In this document: one piece after another, positions 44,433 through 57,700 of the stretch
Layout of the letters: every line of letters begins with the position of its first letter
Position numbering within the stretch: the stretch's first letter is position 1
Assembly (NCBI GenBank): GCA_049999805.1
Contig: JBNGIO010004818.1
Coordinates: 1-62,092, forward strand
Direction: 5' to 3'
Source: Folioceros fuciformis
Lineage: Eukaryota > Anthocerotophyta > Anthocerotopsida > Anthocerotales
Length of the DNA: 62,092 nucleotides
Program-made: the position numbers and the translations under genes
Notes under the pieces: model-generated
The model's input: the letters and a program-made list of their open reading frames with translations, nothing else
Database searches by the model: none
What the model was told of the DNA's origin: nothing

Positions 44433-47400
44433 CTAGACAAGACACAATTGCTTGAATGACCCCGGGACCTTCAATCTTGCGCTTAGCTCTTTCAGCAAAC
44501 CATCTACCAAAGCGAATTGTTGGTGCCTCTTGTCTCCCACCAGGAATGTGTGCACCTCTTGCCTGTGCTCGATCCAGCTTTCCCCGGGCTCCTTCCAGGC
44601 CGCGGCTTTGTGTCTCATCTCGTCAACTTCCTTTGCCAGGTGAAACATGCCAGCATGGGCGTAGATGTTTGACATGAGCACATAGGCCGCCGCATGTTCT
44701 GGATCTGCGCCCACAGCACCGTCAAATGCCCGTCTTCCAAGGACCACGTTACCGTGCTTTTGACACGCGCCCAACAAACTAAGCCACACGCGCAGATCAG
44801 GCTCCATTGGCATTTCCAACAGCAAATCCTCAGCCTTCCTGAACAGTCCCGCTCGAGCCACGAGGTCCATAATGCAGACATAGTGCTCCACCTCGGCAGG
44901 AATGCCGTGATCTCTGTTCATGATTTCGAAGTACTCCAATCCCTTGTCCACCATCCCGGCATGACTGCACGCAGAAAGCAGGGCTATGAATGTGTATCTG
45001 TCTGGTTTCACAGCTGCCAGCTGCATGTCCTCGTAGCTTCTCAAGCTGTGCTCCACACCTCCATTGCGGGCATAGCCTCCGATCAGACCATTCCATGACA
45101 CCACATCGGGGTTAGAGAGTGAGTCGAAAACCTCCTGAGCCTCCAGCATGCTTCCGCATTTGCTAAACGCATGAACTAGACTATTCCCCACGAAAGGACT
45201 GTGCTTAAGCCCTCTCTCCAAAATAATGTGGTGGGTCTGCCGGCAGATATTCAATGCCCCTGTAGTGCCACAAGCTTCTAGTACAGCGAGAAATGTAGCC
45301 TCATTGGGCTCTATACCTTCTGTTGGCATCTGGGCATATAGTTGCAGAGCCCTCTCTCCTTGTCCCTGCTGCGCACATGCGGCAATGATTGCAGTCCATG
45401 AGACCACGTTACGCTGGGGTAATCTGTCAAAAACCTGCTCTGCATCCTTAATGCTTCCACACTTTGCATACATGCTGACCAAACTGCTACCGACGAAGAC
45501 ATCTGATTCAAAACCAATACTTGTAGCTCCTGCATGTATGCCCTTTCCCCTGAGCAGAGACTCCACTTTGATGTTTTGACCATCCACAAGTACACTGCTT
45601 TCTCGTTCCGCAACACTGCCACACGCTAGGAGAGCGGCCACAAACGTATGAGCATCAGGCCTGACCCGAGCCTCTCGCATCTGCTCAAAAATCTGCAGCC
45701 CTTCTTCGCCTTTGTCTTGATGAGCATACGCGGTGAGCATTGCTGTCCAAGACACTACATTCCGCTCAGTCAAACCATCAAACACCTGCTCTGCGCTCTT
45801 GATGCTCCCACATTTTCCATAGAGGTTAACCAAACTGGTCGCAATGAACATGTCTGACCCAAAACCTCTGCTAGCTGCTTCGGCATGCAATATCTTCCCC
45901 TTTTGTAGCATGCCCACCCTGACACTCTGCCCATCGAGCATTGTCGCCTCCTCCTTCTCGGACAGGATTCCATATGCTTGAAGAACACTGACAAATGTGC
46001 GGGCATCAGGTCTGACGCCTTCTGCTTGCATATCCCCGTAGGTCTGTAAGCACTCCTCACCTTGGTCCTGTAGAGTGTATGCAGCAAGCATTGCGTTCCA
46101 TGATACCCTGTCTCGGTGAGATAGTTCAAGAAACACGTGCTCTACATCCTTCATGCTCCCGCATTTTGCGTATATACTAACTAATGTGTTCCCTACAAAT
46201 GGATCTGATTCTAGACCCCTCCTAACAGTCTCTGCATGAATACTCTTACCCTTTTGCAAACACTCCACGTGCACATGTCTACCGTCCACAATGGCATGTC
46301 CATCTTTCTCAGCAAGAATGCCACAAGCCTGGAGAGCACTGACAAAGGTCCATGTATCTGGTCTGACCCCGTCCGCCTGCATTCTGTGATAAATCTGCAA
46401 GGCCTTTCGTCCTTGGTCATGCTGAGCATATGCTGCAATCATAGCAGTTGATGACACCACATCCCGTTGAGACAGCTTGTCAAACACCTGCTGTGCGTCT
46501 CTGATGCTGCCACACTTTATATACATGTTAACCAAAGTCCTACCGACAAATGCATATGAGTCGAGATTCATGCTTGCAGCTTCAGCATGAACTTCCTTCC
46601 CTATCTGAAGCGACTTCGTCTTCACATATGCCCCGTCCACATATGCACTTTCCTCTTGCTCTGCAATCACAGCACACGCTTGGAGAATGCTGCCCAAGGT
46701 CTGAGCATCTGGCATGACCCCTTCGTCTTGCATCTGCCGGAAAATTTGCAGTGCCTTTGCACCCTGTCCTTGCTGAGCGTATGCTGCAAGCATCACAGTC
46801 CATAAGACTACATCACGCTTGGACAATTGATGGAATACGTACTCAGCATCCATGATGCCCCCACACTTTGCATACATCCTAACCAAAGTGCTACCCACAT
46901 ATACGTCACTGACACAACCCCTCCCGGCAGCTTCAGCGTGAATGCGCTTGACGTTCTGCAGAAATCCCAATTTCACACTCTGTCCGTCAACAACGGCACT
47001 TTGTTCCTCCCCGGCAAGGACGCCACAAGCTTGAAGACCAGTGACACACGTCCAGGCGTTGGGCCTTACCCCTTCGTCTTGCATCCTCCAGTAGGTCTGC
47101 AACGCTTTTTGTCCTTGACCATGCTGGGCATATGCGGCAATCATGGTGGTCCATGACACAACATCTTGCTGGGACAAGTTCTCAAACACCTCTTCTGCAT
47201 CCACCATGCTCCCACAGCTGGAATACATGGTCACCAAGGTGCTACCAACAAATACATCTGAGTCATACCCATACCTCACAGCATCCGCATGGATACGCTT
47301 GCCCTGTTGTATATCTTCTAGCCTGCTGCAGGCCTGGAGTAGGCTGACGAACGTGTATTCGTCAGGATTCACACCTTCCTGCAGCATTTGGTCGTAGCAC

Positions 47401-48092
47401 AAGACTGCCTCCCGACAAAATCCAGCATTCATGTACCCTGAGATAATGGCTGTCCAAGAGTAGACAGTTCGACGTGCAAGGCTTCGAAATAATTGGAGTC
47501 CTTCAGCAAGGCCCCCACATTTCACCAATGTGGTGACCGCGAGATCATTTAAGAAGCTGGTTGAATACCGTCCATGTTTTGCGAAATGAGAATATATGAG
47601 CTTAGCCTCAGCAAGGGCCTTCTTCTTCATGCACAGCTGCAGCAGTATCTTATAGAGATGCACAGAAGGCACAATACCCTGCTGGTCCAAGCATTGCAGA
47701 GCGCCGAGTGCCTTGTCCAACAGTTCTTCCTTGCATAGGTTCTGTATTTGGAATGATATCCTGAAACACCCCGCACACCAAGCTACATATCAGTACAAAT
47801 CCATGTAAACCACATTGCGCTTTTGCCACAAAGCTAGATGCATGCAGGGGATAGGTTACCGCTCATTCTCTGAAGTGTCGGAGGCGAGGTCGTGAAAAGC
47901 CCTCACCTCAACGCGCAGCTGAGAATCCGGCAAGGATGGATGGAGAAGAATCCAAATAGGTCTGCAAGCATACTTCGCCCTCGTGTGCCTGAAGTCGGGA
48001 TGTCGTGGACAAACAAGCAACCACAACCTCATTGTCGACGCTGAAGGCTGGGTTCCCACAGCAGCCATTGCATTCACCCCGGTGGAAGGCAT
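44433..48092 (-). CDS. PLS-class pentatricopeptide repeat protein with E/E+ end
   Basis: Two exons, 48092-47860 and 47760-44433, join in frame (ENE-R-ISFQ) to give 1,186 residues. An in-frame stop four codons before the ATG supports the start. About ten P-L-S triplets are visible through SxWTAMIAAYAQxGQGxxALQ, VRPDAxTFVSxLQACG and FVGSTLVxMYAKCGSIKDAEQVF. The end (EPDLRVWLSLLGACQKHGN, then ESWIEHRQEVHTFLVGDKRH) is an E plus E+ region, and the protein stops with LPGSFKQLCLV-like sequence without a DYW deaminase. PLS proteins bind organelle RNA, usually for C-to-U editing; one lacking DYW would need a deaminase partner. Five of the repeats carry the same extra stretch of about 20 residues before the HAEA helix. 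The first exon is not a clear transit peptide. The target RNA is unknown. Confidence 0.9.
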
Positions 48093-49665
48093 TACCGCCT
48101 GCTAGACTCTCATGCCCTCTCCCACAGCATCCAGCATGTGCTTCCGAGGTTACAAAAACGGCTTCCTTCGCCGAACGGTGACTGGCCAGGCATCAAACCT
48201 GGACGGAGATACTCAAACATCCCACGCTGCATAACGGAACAGCCCTTGCGTCTCCAGTCACGAATTGAGGACGGCACATGCAGCCAGCAAGCTTGCTGGA
48301 AAGGAGGAGTGAAGCACACCGCCATCTTGCGCACCTCCGACGACACCCCTTCCCTCACCACCCGCCTTGCTTCTCCACATCAAGGCCAAGCTCCTTAAAC
48401 AGAGCTGCTGATGGACGTTTGTGTAAAGCACCGTATTACAGAGTGGATCACGTTACGACAATCGTGCATGTCGAGTCAAGCCAGAGCAGGACGGCGAACA
48501 AGTTCAATGGGGCCATCACATCTTGAAGGTGAACCCGCCAACCTCACCCGTCACGCACCCTCCACATTGGTCAGAGATTAATCACCGTGCAGTGGCCGTG
48601 AACGAGCACTCGTGATACGAGAGGATCGAGACGGCATTAAGAACGCAAAATAGGCATCCCACCAGTCTGCTGGCTCTTGCAAGTCTTCTTCCTATACTGC
48701 TGCTACGACCTCGGAGTACTGGTACTGTTTGACGAGTGGCCAGCACCGGGGCACCACCCTGGAGGGGCTCGTCTTGAGCTCCGCCACGGCCACTGGGGAG
48801 GCTGCAACAGGAGCCCAACCGGGCAGCAGGGAAGCATAGAAAGCCATGGTCCAGCCAATGAGGCCCCGGCTCAGCTCATGGAGAGCATCAACATTCCACG
48901 ACACCTGCGGGGGTGCACCCTGGTGGGATTCTGGTGCACGTGAGCCAGGCGATGGGATTTGAAATTCGGAGCGTTGTATGGCAGCCTGGTGGCAACTTGC
49001 GCGGTAGACATACATGTTATGTAGAGTACACTTCGTGCGGACAGTGCATCATCAGCCCCCTATCGTGTCTCGGTAAGGGCAATAGATGCATACGTAACTA
49101 TCGGTAACTCATTTTGCATCATTATGAGGCTTTACGTGACATGAGGATACAAAAACGAGTGATACGGAGCGAGGAAAGACGGAAAAAGATGAGAGAGATC
49201 CAGGTAGCATTTGTAGGCCAAACACGTGGTGTGGACATGGACTGTACAGTACCTGGAACGCTATCTGGCGAGGAAGAGACCGGTAACTTGGATTTGTGGC
49301 GCTGGAGTAGCAGGGGGGCTAGGCCACAACGCCGGCCACTGCTTTTGCCCATCTCCAACGGTCCCACACCCTTCCTTGCAGACTGAGCGCAAAAATCCTC
49401 CTCGTCTCAACGCAATTTCTGTCAATCTCTCGCCAAAGCCACCCACAACATGATCCACTACCTCTCTGCTTGCCTCTTCCTGATCTTCATCCCAGTCTCT
49501 CTCTGGTCCATCCCTTGGGAGGCTGGAGGCCGGAGAGGAGGGATAGAAAGGCGGATCGGTGTCTACCCTGGGATTGTTTCCTGTGCGGGAGATTGGAAGC
49601 TTGAGTGCCTCGGAAGGGGAAAGGCGGGGCTGAGCAGGGCTGGGCTGGGCAGGAGGAGGTGAATC
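48093..49665. other. Shared upstream region of the PPR and GAPB genes
   Basis: The two genes diverge from this 1.6-kb region. Short ORFs on both strands have no family match. No repeat or RNA gene was found. The GAPB-proximal 250 bp hold pyrimidine- and G-rich tracts likely to be promoter and 5' untranslated region. Confidence 0.45.
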
Positions 49666-51738
<2,073 letters not shown>

Positions 51739-52451
51739 GATTTTGTAGAGGACCTTTGTTTTACTAAACTGGATGACCAACACCACTGATTCGTTGTTTG
51801 CACATTGATTCACCATTGAGGAAAGGTTGAAGGGTTTCGTGTGCACGTACCTCCCGGAATTGGTTTTGTAGGGTTGAGTGTTCCACCTAGATATCCAACA
51901 TGTCATGAACCAGTGCTTTACCAAGGGTTCGGGGTAAAGAGGAACCTCCCGGCCTGATTCGCATTTGCTTGGAGCCTTGAACAAACTTGGTACGAACGGA
52001 AAAAGCACAATTTCAAGACCCATGGCTGCCAAATCGTGCCTGATGCACATAGTAGAGCTGGGCCCGGCGTGATATTCATTACAGCTTCAGCTTGAATGCC
52101 CCAACTGAACCTTGGCACCCAGTGCAAGCTCGATCAGGAAAGTCTGGAAGCCAAGATCGTGTAGGGAATATTTCGTGCGTCAGGAACGTATTAAGATTGT
52201 AAGCTTAAGTTGTTGTCTGGCAGTGGAGGCTACAGGGGTGGACCGTACTGGGCACATACAGTTCATGTTGCAAAAACGGTGGAGCAAACTATCACGCCTC
52301 AGGTGTGAAGCACGTTACCGTGTGGTTGCAGTGCAGCTCCGGGCACACGGCGACAATCATGTGTTTAAATGTGTGGCTTACTTACTAAGCACAACCCATG
52401 AAGCTCCACCTGACCACCGGACTAGCTAGCACTGAGCAGCACCACACCAAG
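51739..52451. other. Spacer between GAPB and the PQQ-type gene
   Basis: It holds the presumed GAPB 3' untranslated region and the promoter of the next gene. No ORF or repeat of note is seen. Confidence 0.5.
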
Positions 52452-54387
52452 ATGGCGCGTCCGTTACTTGCAATATGCTTGATTCTAGTAGCATGCTGGT
52501 GCTGGTCAATGGTGGCCAGTGCTACGCACGAGAAGAAATCGGGATCCGCTGCCGGGAATGCTACTGCTAAGGTACTGACGATTGCTCTGATAATTGGGTT
52601 TACGTCAGTGGTGCAATCCAGGCAACTGAATCATGTAGTGCAGGTGCAGCAAGGTACAATTAAAGACGTTTGCCTGTGCGCAGTGGGAGAACCATGGTGC
52701 CAACATCCTGAACTGGCGGAACCAGGTGGAGGAGAGGAGGATATCCCCGTCCACAGTGGGAAACCTCAGGCTCCAGTGGGTGTTCGAAACGCAAGGGGAC
52801 GTGACAGCCACGCCTTCCGTTGCCGACGGAGTTGTCTACTTCCCAAGCTGGGATGGCAATCTATACGCAGTTGACGAATTCTCGGGGGACCTTCAATGGT
52901 CCGTCAATCTCACAGAGACCTTGGGTAGGTGGTCGTCGAAGCATTGGGCCCGTGGATCGCTTCGAGTCCGACTCTTCCTTCCTTGCGGCCTGTTCTGAAG
53001 TACTTGCTAATGAAAGCTTATTGCAGGGGGCTTGGCCAGAGCCACACCCACCATCTGCGGCAAGTACCTGCTTGTAGGCATCTCCGGCCCTGCGATTGTT
53101 GCCGCCTTCGACAGGGAGAGCGGCAGCCTCCTGTGGGACGTGGAGGTGGAGAGCGCACCCCTGGCGATCATCACCATGTCGGGGACATGCTACGAGAAGT
53201 ACGCTTACCTGCATACTGTCACGGATCGTTCTGGACAAGGCTACCTTAGCATGGAATGATGGATAAACGATGAATGCTCTGCTGCTCTAAAGGCCTGCGC
53301 GTTGCAACCTGGTGCGTGTGCGTCCCGCAGGTACTACTACGTGGGAACATCGTCCAACCAAGAAGTGGCGGCCGTGCCTCCCCTCTGCTGCACCTTCATA
53401 GGCAGCGTCCTCAAGATGGAGATCGCCACGGGAGCAGTGATCTGGAAGACGTTGATGCTCCCGGACAACGGCGGGCAGCAAGGGCTGTACTCGGGCGCGG
53501 CGGTGTGGGGGAGCAGCCCCCCGATCGACGTCGGACGCCGCCTTCTCCTGGTGGGCACGGGCAATCTGTACTCCGCCCCGGCCAACGTCACGGCCTGCGA
53601 GGAGGCCCAGCAGGAGCTCCCGGAGCCCGAGGTCCCCGACCCGTGTATCGAGCCGGAGAACAGAGCCAACGCGATCGTGGCCCTGCACCTGGACGACGGC
53701 ACCTTCGTGTGGCACACGGTGCTGGGCGGATACAGCGCCTGGACGTACGCGTGCCTGGTCCCCGGCAATCCCAACTGCCCTGCCGGCCCCGGGACCGACT
53801 ACGACTTCGGGGAGGCTCCCCTGCTCATCTCGCCTTCCGGGCGAGACCTGGCCGTGGTGGGCCAGAAGAGCGGGACGGTGTGGGCGCTGGACCGGGACAC
53901 CGGCGCCGTGGTCTGGGGCACAGCAGCGGCTCCTGGAGGCGTCACGGGAGGCGCCATTTGGGGATGCGCCACCGACGGCCTCCACACCGTCTTCAGCAAC
54001 ATGGTGAACACCGCGCGGCTGGACTGGACGCTTTCGTCCGGCGAGGTGATCAACTACGGAGGCTGGGTCGCCCTGGACGCCCTCGACGGCTCCATTCTCT
54101 GGTCCGTTGGTGACTACGCACGCAACTGGACCGACGGCCCTCCCTCCTACGCCAACGGTGTGCTCTTCACCACCTCGGCCGAGCCGTCCGGCTCCGTCTT
54201 CGCGCTCGATGCCGCGTCCGGTGCTCTGCTCTGGCGCTCCGACCTCCCCGACTCCAGCATCTACGGCGGCTTCTCCATCGCCGACAGCTGCGTCTTCTGC
54301 GGCGAAGGCTACTCCAGGTTCCAGCAATTCGGGCTCACTCCGGGCAACAAGGCCTTCGCCTTCTGCCTGCCCCATCATGAAACTTAG
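52452..54387 (+). CDS. Secreted PQQ-type beta-propeller protein (polyvinyl-alcohol-dehydrogenase-like)
   Basis: Four exons (52452-52571, 52684-52924, 53027-53198, 53331-54387) give 529 residues. The start MARPLLAICLILVACWCWSM is a signal peptide cleaved near ASA. The rest is an eight-bladed quinoprotein-like propeller whose blades end in the tryptophan-docking pattern (G-x-V-x-ALDxxTGxxxW): SWDGNLYAVDEFSGDLQWSV, AFDRESGSLLWDV, VLKMEIATGAVIWKTL, TVWALDRDTGAVVWGTA, WVALDALDGSILWSVG and SVFALDAASGALLWRS. It resembles plant proteins annotated as polyvinyl-alcohol dehydrogenase-like. The bacterial enzymes of that name carry an extra haem c domain, and no CxxCH is seen here. Whether it binds PQQ and what it oxidises are unknown. 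The long last exon is very GC-rich in third positions. Confidence 0.85.
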
Positions 54388-54778
54388 AATGAACGCTCTT
54401 TTCGACGAATTAGTACGTGCACAACTCATGTACCCGATATCGTAATGCTTCCTCAATGGATTTCCCTCAGCCCCATCTGCGGAGAGAGAGAGCCACAAGG
54501 GAGATCGAACCATGGCCACGTCTGTGATACGGACGTGGGCCGACCATGAGGCCGGGTTTAATGAAAGACAAGTTGTGCCACAAGTTTCAGCATTATCATA
54601 ATCAAGTCTGGTCGGTAGGATGGACATTTAGGAGAAGGATGTCCGGACCCTGGAGGACCTCGTGTTGTGCAGTGCCGACCAGTTTGAAACAGAGTCAGAA
54701 CAAATTCAGGAATACGTACAATACGTCTTTACAAATTACATGGTAGGATGCACTCGTACATCCATTGCGGTAGGAAGC
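54388..54778. other. Convergent spacer of the PQQ-type and ABCG genes
   Basis: Both genes end into this 391-bp stretch. No coding or structured element is apparent. Confidence 0.5.
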
Positions 54779-57700
54779 TCATCGCCGTTGGAAGTTGATC
54801 TTCTTAGTGGCAAACAGAAACAAAGAAGCAAATAATACGGGGAAGGCGAGTACCACGACGCCCACGACGGGAAGGAAGGATTTCTCGAATCCAAACCTGT
54901 CCTTCAAAAACTTGTTCACTTGAATTTCTCCTCCAGTGGGCACGCTCACTGTTTTCTCCACATCTGAATACTGCGAAGTGAAGAGCCCCGTAACTGTCCA
55001 TCCGGTCGGACAGATCCAGTACAGCCAGAGCCACCACGGAGGGATTTTCTGCGTGGCCGAGGAGTCGGTTAGACATTATGTGTGCTGGAGGTTCAAGTGC
55101 AGAAAGAACGAAAAGTGTAAAGTGAGCGAGTCGCAGAAGAGCAAGGGCAGGGCCAGCAACTTACCGGTCTGGGAATGATGAAGCCAGAGAAGAGATTGAA
55201 GATGAAGTAGAAGGAAGATGACACAATGGCGGCCAGTTGAAGGTTTGGGGTGATGGCCACCATCATCATGCCGTAGAATGTGAAGGACATGAAGGTGCAG
55301 AAGGTGATGTACAGGTACCATATAAACTTAGAAGCAACCCAGAAGTACCCGATCAGGGAGTAGGCGATGACAGTGTGGGACACGGACTGGTACATGATGA
55401 ATGGAATCTCGATGAGCACCTGGAAAGATCACGGGACGATGCGCGAGATGGGGCCAAGCTCAGCGATGAAGACGGGGTATGCTTGTCAAGCACGAGACGA
55501 GGATGCGCTACGTTACCTGGGAAAGCGCATATGCCATGGGAGAGTAGAGTCCAGCTCCGCGTTCGCGATAGAACACAGACCGCTCCACTGAGACCTGCGG
55601 TTGCACGCTCAGAGCGTTGTTGATCCCCATGAACGTCGTGCCTCCGAAGATGGCACCCATGACGTTGAGAAGGTCCTGCTGTGAGTCTCTGGAGCACCGG
55701 ATTACAAGGTCAGTGTCGGCAACCATACTTTGCACACACCTGCACAACAGAATGGTTCTCTCCATACGACAGCTGATCCAGCGAAGTTTCCTGCCTGAGG
55801 TAGGCGAAGACAGTTGGATAGCTTACATAGACTTGCCCACTTGTAAGAAGATTGTGCCCAGCAGCACTGATGCGAAAAATGTGAATGCAAATCGCGCGAG
55901 GTTATAGCCTGGGCTGCGCCAGTACGACCACATCTGCTTCCACAAGCAGGTCTGTAGCTGATCGAAGAAGGGCAGACTATATCTTGTTGGAAAGTAGAGA
56001 TCCTGGGCACCTGGGGGGGGTACGCTAAATTTCTTCACCAGTGCCTCTGTTTGCCTGTAGCCCAACCACGCAACTCAAGATCAGCTAGCTAGGCATTCCA
56101 AGCATATCACGGATTCTAAGCAAAATGGAGGAACGTCAACAGGGATAGCCTTCAGACTGAATCATGGCTACGTACTTGTACAGTGATGACCTTTCGTAGA
56201 TCTCGGCAAAGTCCACTCCTAGACTACCTTCAGCAGCAAGGGAAGAGACTTCCAGCATCCAGGTCGCGGGGTTCGTTCCCTCTTTCATCTTCTGTATTCC
56301 AGGAATTGCCTGAGCAGGAGTGGGACACAGAGAGATGCAAGAAACGTACAAGCCCATCAGAAGGGGACCGGAAAAATTCTCAAGCACATAGTCACTCATT
56401 GTCAAACAGACCTCAAAGTACTCGATGAGCTTCTCGGAGTTACGTCCCAGTGGCCCTCCGTATATCACATGACCACCACGCTTCAAGAGCAAAAGCTGCA
56501 TGGGCAAGAGAAAACCATCAATTGAGAATGTTATGCGACGACAGTGCATGGATATCACGAAAGATATTCTTCGCGAAGTTCCAGGCACGCTCCCCTGATG
56601 CAGCACGAAGGGGAGGTGCCAAGACGAGTTTACCTCGTCAAAGGCTTCAAAGATGTCAATGCTGGGTTGGTGGATGGTGCAAACCACAGTCCTCCCAGTG
56701 TCAACAGTGTTCCGGACTGCACGCATGACCACCGCTGCTGCTCTGGCATCCAGACCAGATGTAGGTTCATCCATGAAGATAATGGCAGGGTTCGCAACTA
56801 GCTCCACCGCAATCGTCAATCTCTTTCTCTGCTCCGTGGACAGTCCAGACACTCCAGGGAGACCCACCAGCGCATCTCGCAATGGTGTGAGCTCTACCAG
56901 CTCCATAACCTCTTCCACGAAAGCCTGAAGGCATGAAGCAACGAGCTTAATTCTTCGGATAGTACTTGCCAATCGCAGTTCGTTCTAGGGAGTTGTTTTA
57001 CGAGCCCAAGGGGGAATGAGACATCTAGGAAACACCATGCAAATCCGAGCTTGGGATTGAATCTCATCATACGGCAACTCATGCTGCAAATGGAACAAGA
57101 AAGGGTTCCGATTCTTGAACCACGAGGTACGAGAAGATAAATTTTCAAACTTACCATTTTGGTTTCTTGAGGGATGTCGTGAGAGAGGCGCAGCCAGGCG
57201 GAAAAGATCAGTGACTCGTGCACTGTAACCTGAGGAGAATGTATGTCAAACTGTTCACAATATCCGGATACTCGGGCAAAGGTATCCTGATTCTTCACAA
57301 ACCCTGATATGCGAACTTCTCCATCAATATATCCCCCTGTTTTCCTCCCCGCCAGCACATCCATAAGGGTGGTCTTCCCAGCTCCGCTTACTCCCATCAG
57401 CGCAGTCAAGGTGCCGGGCCTAAAAACTCCATTGATATCGTGAAGAAGTTCCAGTGTGTCCTCATTGATGCCCTGTTGTCTCATTTCCTGAAACAGAGAT
57501 GACAACACGAAGTTGTTGACACCATGCCGCAGTAGTTTCACAGAACGTCTGATGATGTCAGTCAGCTTAACTGCGGTAATCGGTCCATACCGGCGGCATG
57601 TCCACAGAGTAGCAAACACTGTCGAAAGACATGGCCAATGGTGTGAATGGCAAGACCTGCCCTTGCTTCTGAGCAAGGACAGAGGCCTCCACGACAGTGT

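Noticed and set aside
53287-54627. 446-codon minus-strand ORF opposite the PQQ-type gene
   Set aside because: It is antisense to a clearly conserved propeller with splice-consistent frame. High GC at third positions removes stops on the other strand. Its translation has no family features.
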